From the NCBI RefSeq assembly GCF_002257645.1, contig NZ_NQMO01000001.1:310001-374000 (forward strand): a DNA stretch of 64,000 bases, given 5' to 3'. The notes under the pieces were generated by a model. The model did no database searches and was not told where the DNA came from. It saw only the letters and a list, made by a program, of their open reading frames with translations. The translations under genes were made by a program, and so were the position numbers. Source of the stretch: Paenibacillus sp. XY044 (GTDB lineage: Bacteria; Bacillota; Bacilli; Paenibacillales; Paenibacillaceae). Numbering within the stretch: position 1 is the stretch's first letter; every line of letters starts with the position of its first letter. Positions 35,208 to 44,163 of the stretch are shown in pieces.

Positions 35208-36806
35208 GTGAAGAAAAAGAAAAAGCAAGCGAAACGCGTGTCCACGTTTCTCGTTCTAAGTACGGTTTGCGCGGCAGCGCTGGCAGGCTGCTCCTCCGGT
35301 AGCGGCAGCGGCGGCGAGGGCGCCTCGGGCGATTCGTCCGCAGCTCCATCTGCAAACGCTTCCGCGGAGGCGGAGAAGCCGCTCAAGCTGAACATTATGC
35401 TCCCGATTTTTAAAACGAACTATCCGAAGGATGACAGCCCCGTCGCTGCGGAGCTGGAGGAGCTGACGAACACGGACATCCATTTCGAATGGGTGCCGAA
35501 CGCTTCATACGGCGATAAATTCAACATTACGCTTGCATCCGGAAATCTGCCGAAGATCATTTACGTGCCCGATTCGAAAGGTCCCAGCTTCGTGAGTGCC
35601 GTAAAATCAGGAGCTTTTTGGGATCTGACCGACAAGCTGAAAAATTATCCGAATCTCAGTCAGGCCAATGAGGTCATTCTGAACAACTCCTCGATTAACG
35701 GCAGGACGTACGGCATCTACCGCGGGCGCGAGCTTGGCCGTAACGGCGTATATTACCGCCAGGATTGGCTGGAGAAGGTAGGCCTGCAGCAGCCGAAAAC
35801 GATCGACGATTTTTACAACATGCTGAAGGCGTTTAAGGAAAAAGATCCGGACGGCAACGGCAAGGACGACACGTACGGTCTCGTCATGGTCAAATGGACG
35901 GCCGGCTGGGGCGCAGGCTTCGACCAGATCAAGCTGTGGTTCGGCGCGCCGAACGTGTGGGGCGAGAAGGACGGCAAGCTTGTGCCGGAATTTGAATACG
36001 ACGAATATTTCGAAGCGCTCAAGTTTATGAAAAAGCTGTACGACGAAAAGCTCGTCAATCAGGATTTTGCCGTGATGGATTCGGCGAAGTGGACCGATCC
36101 ACTCGTGAACGGCCAAGCCGGCGCCATTATCGACGTCGTGGATGGAGCGGCCCGCGCCGACGACAAGATTCATGCCTCGCTTAAAGACGCGGGCAAAGAA
36201 GATTCCCGGGAGCAGTATATGGACGTATTCGGTGCCGTCACCGGTCCGGACGGACAAATTCATACGCTGCCGACCTCCGGTTTCGCCGGCATGCTGGCGA
36301 TCCCGAAATCGAGCGTAAAAACCGAAGAAGAGGTTGACCGCATCCTGAAGTTCCTCGACCAGCTTAACGAGCCGGACCTGCAGACGCTGACCAGCTTCGG
36401 GCTTGAAGGCAAACATTACAAGAAGATCGACGACAAAACGCTGGAGAGAAGTTCGGACTCCGTGCTGCTCGAGTCGGAAGTCGAAGGACTGAACCAGATG
36501 GTGCCGTACATTCCGGAAGGCAAAGGGCTCCAGGTGGCCCAAACGCCTCTTCGCTTAAAGCAAACGGAGGTTCAGTTGAAAAACCGGGACACGATCGTCG
36601 CCAACCCGGCGGAGCCGTTCATTTCCGAAGTGTACGCGCAAAAAGGGCAGCAGCTCGGCAACATCATCAACGATGCCCGGATCAAATTTATCGTCGGCCA
36701 GATCGACGAAAAAGGCTGGCGTGACGCGATCGAGCTGTGGAAAAAATCAGGCGGTGACGACTACGTGAAGGAAATCAACGAGCTGTACGCAGCCTCGAAG
36801 TCCTGA
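35208..36806 (+). CDS. Solute-binding lipoprotein of the second LplBC transporter
   Basis: 532 residues. After a strongly basic start (MKKKKKQAKR) comes a lipoprotein signal peptide with lipobox ALAGC (Cys28) and a long Ser/Gly/Ala/Glu linker (29-60), then a two-lobed binding domain. LKAFKEKDPDGNGKDDTYGL is a signature of this LplA-like group. GTG 35208 follows AAAGGGAGG. It should deliver the oligosaccharide to the permeases; no dedicated ATPase gene lies in the locus, and the usual solution is a shared MsmX-type ATPase elsewhere. Confidence 0.9.
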   Translation: MKKKKKQAKRVSTFLVLSTVCAAALAGCSSGSGSGGEGASGDSSAAPSANASAEAEKPLKLNIMLPIFKTNYPKDDSPVAAELEELTNTDIHFEWVPNASYGDKFNITLASGNLPKIIYVPDSKGPSFVSAVKSGAFWDLTDKLKNYPNLSQANEVILNNSSINGRTYGIYRGRELGRNGVYYRQDWLEKVGLQQPKTIDDFYNMLKAFKEKDPDGNGKDDTYGLVMVKWTAGWGAGFDQIKLWFGAPNVWGEKDGKLVPEFEYDEYFEALKFMKKLYDEKLVNQDFAVMDSAKWTDPLVNGQAGAIIDVVDGAARADDKIHASLKDAGKEDSREQYMDVFGAVTGPDGQIHTLPTSGFAGMLAIPKSSVKTEEEVDRILKFLDQLNEPDLQTLTSFGLEGKHYKKIDDKTLERSSDSVLLESEVEGLNQMVPYIPEGKGLQVAQTPLRLKQTEVQLKNRDTIVANPAEPFISEVYAQKGQQLGNIINDARIKFIVGQIDEKGWRDAIELWKKSGGDDYVKEINELYAASKS

Positions 36807-37225
36807 CCGGCCCCAACTTAAGTGACCGGTGCGGCTGTCCCCTGAGACGGCCGCCTGGGATACATAGACCGAGCAGTGGCCGGCGGAGGGGCTGGAGCTG
36901 TACCCTATAGCCGGAGGCCGTGAGCGGAATGGAGAGGCTTCGGCCTCTTTTTTTCGAACATAATTTTTATATTCGGGGTCACCGCAAAACATCCGGTTTC
37001 ACCAGCAAGCAGCATGCCCCACGTTGTGGGGTTATTTCCGGTTCCCCGGTTATTTGAACGATTTTCTCGGATTTCATGCTGGACATATCCGTGGCGCGGG
37101 AGGTACTGTTTTCTAAAGGGTGTTTTTTATGTATGGTTAATTGTATACGCTTACATATTTGAAGGACATAAGGCTCGCCATAAAGGCGGGGACGACAAAT
37201 TTTGAATATGGTTGGTGAGCTGACG
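36807..37225 (+). other. Intergenic region with terminator, small GC hairpin and cre site
   Basis: Contains a UUCG-loop terminator (36933-36955, AGAGGC-TTCG-GCCTCT then seven T), the recurring 6-bp hairpin CCCCAC-GTT-GTGGGG (37017-37031), and a cre-like site (37142-37155). I see no gene in it. Confidence 0.7.
37142..37155 (+). promoter_or_regulatory. CcpA cre-like site upstream of the AraC gene
   Basis: TGTATACGCTTACA matches 13 of 14 positions of the cre consensus TGWAANCGNTNWCA, about 70 bases before the regulator start. It suggests glucose repression of the regulator. Confidence 0.65.
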
Positions 37226-39553
37226 ATGAATGGATGGAAGTCGCTAATGGCCCGCTTATCTGGCGGCGGATCGGGCAGCTTTTATAGAAAAAGCTTGATT
37301 ATGTTCTTGTTTGTAGCCGGCATTCCCGGAATCATCACGGGGATTCTTGTGTATTCCATGGCCGGCGGCAGGCTGGAGACGGAACTGCTGAAGCTCCACA
37401 ATGACCAAATCGAGCAGAGGTCGCTGAACATGGATAAACAGCTGTCCAATCTCGAAATGATGCTGGCGCATTGGGCGTTCGACTCGCGCTTTGATGATTC
37501 GCTGAGCGGCCACGATTTCGTGCGCGACTTCGAGAAGACGCGCGACATTACGAATACGCTGCTGGTGATGCAGGGCTCCAATACGATGATCCATAACGTC
37601 AGCCTCTATTTGCAGGGAGACCAGCCGATTTTGTTTTATCCGGAATACTCCGCCCCGAGTGACCGGCTTCTCATCTCCCAGTACGACCGTCTGTTGGACG
37701 CGGGAAAGACGACGTATTGGACGCAGCAGGCGCTTGACCCCGATCAGCCGGGCAAGCGGGAACTGACGTTTGTGCACCTCATCCCGGGGGGCAGCTCCAA
37801 GCCGCTTGGGGCTTTGATCGTCCGCCTGGACAACGATCAAGTCGCGGAGGTGCTGCGGACGTTGACTCCCTATGCTGACGGGGAAAACTTCCTCATGGAA
37901 GCGGGCGGCAGCCTGTACGTTTCCGCTAACGGGAACCGGATGGATTCGCCGTTTGTCGCAGCGGTTCGCAGTGAAGTGGAATCGAATGGTGATGCCCGCG
38001 GGTCTTTTCTCTTCGAATGGAACGGCAAAACCTACGCGGTCACGTACGGTTATTTCGCACGTATCATGGACAATTGGCTGTATGTATCGGCCTCGCCGAT
38101 TACGAACATTACGGCGCCGGTCGTGCTGATATCCAAAGTCATTCTTGCGGTCAGCGCCAGTGCCCTTCTGCTCGCGGTAATGCTCGCTTGGCTCGCTTCC
38201 AAGCGGATGTATTCACCTGTCAAACGGCTGATGGCGAATTTGCAGCCCCACGCTTCCTTAGCGGGAGAGGGGCGCGTCGACGAATTTGCGATCATCGAAC
38301 GGCAGTGGCAGCACTTAAGCCGGGAGAGCCGGGAGCTGAACGCCAAACTGCTGGAGCAGCTGCCCCATGTGAAGGAAAGCTTTCTCCACCAGCTGCTGCA
38401 GGGGTATTTGTACGCGTATTCGGAGGAGGATCTGCGCTCGCGCATGGAGCGGTACAAATGGCAGGTGCGCGGCAAGCAGTTCGTCGTGCTGTATGTACAT
38501 CTGACCGGCATCGCTGCCATGGAGGGAAAATTCAAGTTCGGGGACGAGGGACTGGTCACCTTCGCATCCGTCAATATGATCGAAGAGCTGGCAGCCGTCC
38601 ATTTCGAGCAGAGCAGCACGATCAATTTCCACGATCTCGGATCAGGCGTGCTGCTGATCCTGCCGGAGGGCGAGCCGTGCGCAGAGCCGATAAAGGTGTT
38701 CAGCGAGGAGCTGACGCAGGCGGTTAACCGGCTGCTGAACATGCGCGTCACCATCGCCGTCAGCCGGATCATGCCCCGCATCAGCGACATTCCGCTCGCC
38801 TTTGAAGGCGTGAAACATGCCGCAAGCTTCCGCAATTTCGATCACGACAATCAGATCATCGCGATGGAGCAGCTGAATTTCGAGGACCGGGCCGAACCTC
38901 CGTATCCTTTTACGCTGGAGCGGGAGTTTCTTCAAGCGCTTCGGACCGGGCAGGAAGCGGATGCCCGAGATTTGCTCGCGGGCTTTCAGGATGCACTGTC
39001 CGTACAAGGAGCCAAGGCAATCGATGTTCAGCAGGGAATGCTTCATTTGCTGGGATCCGTACAGCACGCGATCCTCGTATCCGGCATTCAGCCGAACCGC
39101 CTGTTCAAAGGCGCCAACCTGTATGAGCAGCTGTCACAGATCAAAGAGCCGGCAGCCTTCCGGGATTGGTTCGAGGCAAAGGTGATCGCTCCGTTTATGC
39201 AGGAGCTGACATGCCGGTCGGACAGCCAGGTCAAACAGCTGATGGAGCAGGCGATGATTTATATGCAGCAGAACTTCATGCACGACATTTCGCTCGACAA
39301 CTGCGCAGACCATATCGGCACGAACCCTTTTTTTCTGAGCAAGTCGTTTAAGCGGGTCACCGGTAAAAACTTTATCGATTATTTGACTGAGCTGCGCTTG
39401 GAAAAAGCGAAGGAGCTGCTGCGGGAATCGGAGCTGAAGATTAACACCGTCGCCGAACAGGTCGGCTACCAGCACAGCTATTTTAACCGGATCTTTAAAA
39501 AGCTTGAGGGGATGACGCCGACCCGCTACCGCGAGCTGAGCCGGGCGGAATAG
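37226..39553 (+). CDS. Membrane-bound AraC-family regulator of the rhamnogalacturonan locus
   Basis: 775 residues: TM1 at about 20-42, an extracellular sensor domain (about 43-295), TM2 at about 300-322, a cytoplasmic linker with GGDEF-like fold region (about 360-560), and a C-terminal AraC double helix-turn-helix (about 675-770, ISLDNCADHIGTNPFFLSKS and VAEQVGYQHSYFNRIFKKLE). This one-component design senses sugars outside and acts on nearby promoters; B. subtilis YesS is of this type. ATG 37226 has GGTGAG at good spacing; TTG 37202 and ATG 37208 are alternatives. The two 37-bp boxes in the locus are its likely sites. Confidence 0.88.
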   Translation: MNGWKSLMARLSGGGSGSFYRKSLIMFLFVAGIPGIITGILVYSMAGGRLETELLKLHNDQIEQRSLNMDKQLSNLEMMLAHWAFDSRFDDSLSGHDFVRDFEKTRDITNTLLVMQGSNTMIHNVSLYLQGDQPILFYPEYSAPSDRLLISQYDRLLDAGKTTYWTQQALDPDQPGKRELTFVHLIPGGSSKPLGALIVRLDNDQVAEVLRTLTPYADGENFLMEAGGSLYVSANGNRMDSPFVAAVRSEVESNGDARGSFLFEWNGKTYAVTYGYFARIMDNWLYVSASPITNITAPVVLISKVILAVSASALLLAVMLAWLASKRMYSPVKRLMANLQPHASLAGEGRVDEFAIIERQWQHLSRESRELNAKLLEQLPHVKESFLHQLLQGYLYAYSEEDLRSRMERYKWQVRGKQFVVLYVHLTGIAAMEGKFKFGDEGLVTFASVNMIEELAAVHFEQSSTINFHDLGSGVLLILPEGEPCAEPIKVFSEELTQAVNRLLNMRVTIAVSRIMPRISDIPLAFEGVKHAASFRNFDHDNQIIAMEQLNFEDRAEPPYPFTLEREFLQALRTGQEADARDLLAGFQDALSVQGAKAIDVQQGMLHLLGSVQHAILVSGIQPNRLFKGANLYEQLSQIKEPAAFRDWFEAKVIAPFMQELTCRSDSQVKQLMEQAMIYMQQNFMHDISLDNCADHIGTNPFFLSKSFKRVTGKNFIDYLTELRLEKAKELLRESELKINTVAEQVGYQHSYFNRIFKKLEGMTPTRYRELSRAE

Positions 39554-39579
39554 GCTGCATTTGATGACGTAGGGAAGAA

Positions 39580-39622
39580 GCCGGCAGCGGTTCAACAGGA
39601 AACCGCTGCCGGCTTTTTTTTT
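39580..39622 (+). terminator. Rho-independent terminator after the AraC gene
   Basis: A perfect 13-bp stem GCCGGCAGCGGTT/AACCGCTGCCGGC with an 8-nt loop and nine T residues. Confidence 0.93.
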
Positions 39623-39688
39623 GTGCCGCTGCGGCTTCACAGGCGCCGATCCAAGCACGCCTTTTTAGTTGGATGGCTTGCCTGCAAC

Positions 39689-39725
39689 AAAGTGCAAGCC
39701 TGGCGAAAACGTGCAATGCTGCCGC
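39689..39725 (+). promoter_or_regulatory. 37-bp regulator box, lyase copy
   Basis: Begins AAAGTGCAAGCCTGGCGAAA and has two GTGCAA half-sites 20 bases apart, as AraC-type direct-repeat sites do. It ends 24 bases before the -35 at 39750, nearly the same distance as the copy before GH42 (23 bases). Confidence 0.62.
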
Positions 39726-39749
39726 ATCTGTCCCGCCAAGAAAGTGTCA

Positions 39750-39778
39750 TTGCCGGGAAAACCGCCGTTCTCTACACT
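39750..39778 (+). promoter_or_regulatory. Promoter of the lyase gene
   Basis: TTGCCG (39750-39755), 17-bp spacer, TACACT (39773-39778). The poor -35 fits a promoter needing an activator; the surrounding GTGTCATTGCCGGGAAAA resembles the -35 region of the transporter promoter at 33133. Confidence 0.6.
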
Positions 39779-39831
39779 GAAGGCGTGAATACAAAGCGGA
39801 AACAAATAATATGTCAAAAGGAGACGAGTCC

Positions 39832-42435
39832 ATGAACGAGACCCGAGTAAACTTGCGTTGGCTGAAAGACGGCCCCAATGTTCCGGCCGGGGTAACCTGG
39901 GGTATGCCGTGGAAGGAAGGTCAGCTGTTACGAGATGAGCAGCTGTTGCTGCAAGCGGAGGACGGGGGCGAGGCTCCGGCCCTGCAAAGCTGGCCGGCCG
40001 CTTATTGGCCGGACGGCAGCGTCAAATGGACGACGCATGCGGCCGTTTTTCCCGCAGAGGCGCCCTGCGGCTATGCCGTCGCGAAGGGGGAAGCCGCACG
40101 GACGGTACCGGCGCCTTCGTTGTCCGTCACCGAGACGGATGAAGGCATCAGCGTAGACACCGGGATGTTTTCTTTTTATATTCCGAAAAAGGGCAGCCGG
40201 ATCATCGGCAGCGTTACCCGGGGCGGAGTCCTCATCTGCTCCGGCGGCGAACTGGTCGCCGTCAAGGAAAGCGTGAGCGAGCTGACCGGTGCGCGCACGA
40301 TTCGGGAGGAACGCTACCAGTCCCGTATTTATTCGGCGAAGGTGGAGCGATCCGGGCCGGTGAGGGCGGTCGTCAAGCTGACAGGCCGCCACCGCGCCGT
40401 GAACGGGACCGGGGAGTGGCTGCCGTTTTCGCTGCGGCTGTATGCTTACTCAGGTCTGGAGTCGATCCGGATCGTGCATACGATTTTTTACGACGGCAAT
40501 CCGAACGAGGACTTCGTGAAGGGTCTCGGCATCCGATTTGCGCTGCCGATGCGGGATCGGCTGTATAACCGCCACGTCCGGTTCGCCGGCGATACCGGTT
40601 ATATGAGCGAATCGCCAAAGACACTGCATTCGCGCCGGACGAAAAGCAAGTATTTGGATCTGTTCAAGCGTCAGCTGGACGGCGAAACGCTTACCGACGA
40701 GCAAATGGACGATGATTATTTCATGAACCTGCTGGACGAATCGGCTTGCTGGGACGGCTTTAAGCTGGCGCAGTTCTCGGCAGATCATTACCGGATGGCC
40801 AAGCGGACGCAGCCTGGCTGCAGCTGGGTCAAGGCTGCCGAAGGACGGAGGGCGCGGGGCGTCGCCTACGTCGGCGGTCCCGGCGGGGGGCTTGCGCTGG
40901 CGATGCGCCATTTCTGGCAAAAGCACCCCGCCGGCATGGAGGCGCACGGCCTGACGGGAGACGAGGCGCAGCTGACCGCCTGGTTCTGGTCGCCGGAAGC
41001 CCCGGCCATGGACATGCGCCATTACGATACGAAAACGCATGTCGAATCGTCTTACGAAGGCGCGGAAGAGCTGCGGGCGACCCCGTACGGCGTCGCGAAC
41101 ACGAGCGAGCTGACGATCTGGTGCAGGGAATCGACTCCTTCCCCGGCGGAGCTGGAGGCCTACGCAGGGTATAACGAATCGCCTCCGCAGCTTGCCTGCG
41201 CGCCGGATGATTTGCACCGTCAGGGCGCATTCGGCATCTGGAGCCTGCCGGACCGGGGAACGCCGGCTAAGGCGCAGCTTGAAGAGAAGCTGGACGGGAT
41301 CATCGCTTTTTACCAAAGGGAGGTGGAGCAGCGGCGCTGGTACGGATTCTGGGATTATGGCGATTTCATGCACAGCTACGATCCGGCCCGTCACGTCTGG
41401 AATTACGACCTCGGCGGCTGCGCGTGGCAGAATACGGAGCTGGTTCCGAACATGTGGCTGTGGCTGATGTTTTTGCGCTCGGGACGTGAAGATATTTTCC
41501 GGATGGCGGAGGCGATGACGCGCCATACGAGCGAGGTCGACGTGTACCATTTCGGCGAATATGCCGGGCTCGGCTCCCGGCACAACGTCGTCCATTGGGG
41601 CTGCGGCTGCAAGGAAGCCCGGATCGGCATGGCCGGACTGCACCGGTACTACTATTATCTGACGGGAGACGAGCGGATCGGAGATATGATGGACGAGGCG
41701 AGGGATGCCGACTATACGACCGTTCATATCGACCCGATGCGGGCCTATTTTCCGAAAGATGAGCATAGGACGCATATTCGGGTCGGCCCCGACTGGGCGG
41801 CCTTCAGTTCGAACTGGATGACCCGCTGGGAACGGCAGGAGGATACGTTCTACCGCGACAAGCTGCTGACCGGCATTGCATGTATCAAGAAGGCGAATTA
41901 CGGACTGATCTCCGGTCCGACCTACGGCTACGATCCGAGCACCGGCGTGCTGACGCCGATGGGAGACGACAACTGGGGCCGCCATCTGGCCCTCTGCATG
42001 GGAGCGCCGCAGGTGTGGTTCGAGCTGTCCGCCATGATGAAGGATGAAGAATGGAACGAAATGATGGCCGATTTCGGCATTTTCTACAACTTGTCGCAGG
42101 ACGAAAAGGACCAAACCACAGGCGGAGCCATTAGCACGAAGCGGTTTGAGCATCCGGTGCTGACGCTGGCGCTCGTAGCCTATGGGGCATGGTACCGGAA
42201 GGATAAACGGACGGCCGATTTTGCGTGGTCGACGCTGCTGAGGCATCGGTTTGCCTATACGGATCTTGAGAAGGACGCCGCTGCCGTCACATACGTTAAC
42301 GAGCTGCAGGAGTTTGATTGGATGAATACGAACGAGGCGTCGCAGTGGTCGCTGAACACGATCATCAGCCTGGCGCTGATCCCGGACGCTCTTCCGGAGC
42401 AGGCGGTATCGGCCGGGCAGAAAGCGCAGGTATAA
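39832..42435 (+). CDS. yetA: YetA/PcRGLX-like exo-rhamnogalacturonan lyase family protein
   Basis: 867 residues, close in length to B. subtilis YetA (857) and to the fungal exo-lyase PcRGLX, which removes unsaturated disaccharides from the end of rhamnogalacturonan I. N-terminal VPAGVTWGMPW, SWPAAYWPDGSVKWTTHAA and the middle FYDGNPNEDFVKGLGIRFAL are family-like; a helical barrel domain (about 490-860) contains WDYGDFMHSYDP and HWGCGCKEARIGM. No signal peptide, so it would act on imported oligosaccharides. ATG 39832 follows AAAAGGAGACG. Its own promoter has the shared regulator box. Assigned by recall of family motifs, without a search. Confidence 0.78.
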   Translation: MNETRVNLRWLKDGPNVPAGVTWGMPWKEGQLLRDEQLLLQAEDGGEAPALQSWPAAYWPDGSVKWTTHAAVFPAEAPCGYAVAKGEAARTVPAPSLSVTETDEGISVDTGMFSFYIPKKGSRIIGSVTRGGVLICSGGELVAVKESVSELTGARTIREERYQSRIYSAKVERSGPVRAVVKLTGRHRAVNGTGEWLPFSLRLYAYSGLESIRIVHTIFYDGNPNEDFVKGLGIRFALPMRDRLYNRHVRFAGDTGYMSESPKTLHSRRTKSKYLDLFKRQLDGETLTDEQMDDDYFMNLLDESACWDGFKLAQFSADHYRMAKRTQPGCSWVKAAEGRRARGVAYVGGPGGGLALAMRHFWQKHPAGMEAHGLTGDEAQLTAWFWSPEAPAMDMRHYDTKTHVESSYEGAEELRATPYGVANTSELTIWCRESTPSPAELEAYAGYNESPPQLACAPDDLHRQGAFGIWSLPDRGTPAKAQLEEKLDGIIAFYQREVEQRRWYGFWDYGDFMHSYDPARHVWNYDLGGCAWQNTELVPNMWLWLMFLRSGREDIFRMAEAMTRHTSEVDVYHFGEYAGLGSRHNVVHWGCGCKEARIGMAGLHRYYYYLTGDERIGDMMDEARDADYTTVHIDPMRAYFPKDEHRTHIRVGPDWAAFSSNWMTRWERQEDTFYRDKLLTGIACIKKANYGLISGPTYGYDPSTGVLTPMGDDNWGRHLALCMGAPQVWFELSAMMKDEEWNEMMADFGIFYNLSQDEKDQTTGGAISTKRFEHPVLTLALVAYGAWYRKDKRTADFAWSTLLRHRFAYTDLEKDAAAVTYVNELQEFDWMNTNEASQWSLNTIISLALIPDALPEQAVSAGQKAQV

Positions 42436-42487
42436 CGCTCGACGGGAGGCCGCTCCGGCCCCCCTGGGAAGGAGGTATGCACAGTCG

Positions 42488-43222
42488 ATGAAAACAGAGC
42501 AATCGACCGAGACCGGGGCCGCGGAAGCGGCCCGAAGCCCGCTCATTCCTGAAGGCTGGGACAGGATTTACGCGAATCCGCTCGCGATGCCGGAGCATGC
42601 TGCCGATTTTCGAATGGAAGGGGAGGCTGCCGCCACGTTTCCTTTGGGCCGGATGCGGCTCGAAAGCGTTCTTGACGAGGCCGAGGGCCAGCGCGCCAAT
42701 TTCGTGCTGTGGTGCCCCGAGGATTTTCCGGCGGAGGCCGCCGTGTCATGGGATTTTTGGCCGGTGCGCGAGCCGGGTCTTGCGATCATGTTTTTTAGCG
42801 CAAGCGGCAAGGACGGCATGGATTTGTTCGACCCTTCGATCAAGCCGCGAACGGGCGAATACGATCAATATCATCACGGCGATATGAACGCCTTTCATGT
42901 GTCTTATTTCCGGAGGAAATGGGCGGAGGAGCGAAAGTTTCACACATGCAATTTGCGCAAAAGCTACGGTTTCCATTTGGTCGGGCAAGGCGCGGACCCG
43001 ATTCCCGGCGTGATGGATGCGGCCGGCCCTTACCGGATGCTGATTGTCAAAGACGGGAGGCGCATCACCTTTGCCGTAAACGATCTTCCTTTGTTCGTAT
43101 GGGAAGACGACGGCGTAACCTACGGGCCGCCGCTCGCAGGCGGCAAGCTCGGCTTCCGCCAGATGGCGCCATTGATCGGTGAGTATGCCAACTTAACCGT
43201 TTATGCCACAAGCAAGCCTTAA
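42488..43222 (+). CDS. yesU: DUF1961 protein, YesU-like
   Basis: 244 residues of the YesU/DUF1961 family, a concanavalin-like beta sandwich linked to rhamnogalacturonan breakdown in B. subtilis. Typical segments are VLWCPEDFPAEAAVSWDFWP, GEYDQYHHGDMNAFHVSYFR, CNLRKSYGFHLVGQGADPIP and LVWEDDGVTYGPPLAGGKLG-like C-terminal strands (FVWEDDGVTYGPPLAGG). It starts 52 bases after the lyase gene with AAGGAGGT, so they share a transcript. The catalytic role of the family is not settled to my knowledge. A strong terminator follows. Confidence 0.85.
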   Translation: MKTEQSTETGAAEAARSPLIPEGWDRIYANPLAMPEHAADFRMEGEAAATFPLGRMRLESVLDEAEGQRANFVLWCPEDFPAEAAVSWDFWPVREPGLAIMFFSASGKDGMDLFDPSIKPRTGEYDQYHHGDMNAFHVSYFRRKWAEERKFHTCNLRKSYGFHLVGQGADPIPGVMDAAGPYRMLIVKDGRRITFAVNDLPLFVWEDDGVTYGPPLAGGKLGFRQMAPLIGEYANLTVYATSKP

Positions 43223-43291
43223 ACAGCGCTGAATCGGATTCCGATTCTGGCGACAGGCCAGCCTGTAAGACGGCAAACCGAATCCGGAGAC

Positions 43292-43330
43292 AGCAAAAAC
43301 TCCTTTCCGTATTGGAAAGGAGTTTTTGCT
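43292..43330. terminator. Terminator between yesU and the convergent hypothetical gene
   Basis: A perfect 17-bp stem (AGCAAAAACTCCTTTCC with its complement) around a 5-nt loop. A and T tracts on both arms allow use in both directions. Confidence 0.85.
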
Positions 43331-43350
43331 GCTGCTGACCGGCATTTCCG

Positions 43351-43866
43351 TTAGATATGCTGCGTATAGTTATCGGTTTCCACCGCAAACTGAAAATCCT
43401 CGATATCAAAAACATGCACCGGAACCGCAGCTTCGACGATCCGCTGGATCAGCTCGATCTGGTCGGTGAGCACAGGGGCTTCCTCCCGCTGCGAGGACAG
43501 CAGCAGTTCCGTCTCCACCGGGTCGAACAGCTCGCCGTAGGGAGCGGTATCCATCGCGTTGATGACCGTAATCCGCGCCGATTCGCCAAGGAGGATCGAA
43601 GGGCTCTTGGCCCAAGGCATATGGAGCGCTTTCTGAATTTTCTTCTTGTTCAGCGGTTCCTCGAAATAGGCGGTCAGTTCCTTGATTCTGGCCTTCACGT
43701 ACCTGTCGTCCTCCGGAGAGCTCATGAGCAGCTCGTCGCTGTCCTGAAGCTCATACAGCTCCAGCAGGCTGGTGTAGGGCACGATATATTCAACCGGGAC
43801 GCTCGTCTGGAGCAATTCTCCATAGATCGCCACCATGACCGCTTCTGTAACGAATTGTCTAGACAT
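43351..43866 (-). CDS. Conserved hypothetical protein of Paenibacillus type
   Basis: 171 residues, acidic, no signal peptide or membrane segment. It starts SRQFVTEAVMVAIYGELLQ and has EYIVPYTSLLELYEL and LTDQIELIQRIVEAAVPVHV. I recall similar proteins in Paenibacillus labelled ADP-heptose synthase, which I consider a misannotation because no nucleotidyltransferase motif is visible. ATG 43866 follows GGAGG at 6 bases; the preceding in-frame TTG is less likely. It faces yesU across a shared terminator. Function unknown. Confidence 0.75.
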   Translation of the reverse strand: MSRQFVTEAVMVAIYGELLQTSVPVEYIVPYTSLLELYELQDSDELLMSSPEDDRYVKARIKELTAYFEEPLNKKKIQKALHMPWAKSPSILLGESARITVINAMDTAPYGELFDPVETELLLSSQREEAPVLTDQIELIQRIVEAAVPVHVFDIEDFQFAVETDNYTQHI

Positions 43867-44163
43867 CAAGAACCTCCTGAATCCTAATTATCTAACCCAA
43901 GCTGATTTTGCTGGGATAATGTATAATGATCGATACAGGAACAAAGTCCGATCTTACATTTAAAGATATCTAATCATTGAAGGGGGGAAATGTCAACTCA
44001 TGAGCGGCAGGAAGAGGCAATTCAGCCCGGATTTGCCCCATTGGCATCTGACTTCTACCGGATCGTAAGGAATGATATAATGGTCATCCGGATTGCTTGC
44101 GCAGACTTGCTTTTACCCATGCCATAAGCCTGATCGACAGCTAGAAAGGAGAGGTAACGTTTT

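Noticed and set aside
40450..42546. 698-codon open frame on the minus strand opposite the lyase gene
   Set aside because: Arg/Pro/His-rich translation without domains, caused by GC-rich codon bias of the real gene; no ribosome site or promoter.
43351..43866. ADP-heptose synthase label for this gene
   Set aside because: I recall the label from similar proteins, but no sugar-kinase or nucleotidyltransferase motif is present.
43975..44140. Short frames (45 and 22 codons) upstream of the ABC exporter
   Set aside because: The GGGGGG run is only 2 bases from the first ATG and 12 from the second, and the peptides show no sign of selection; a leader function cannot be excluded but is not supported.
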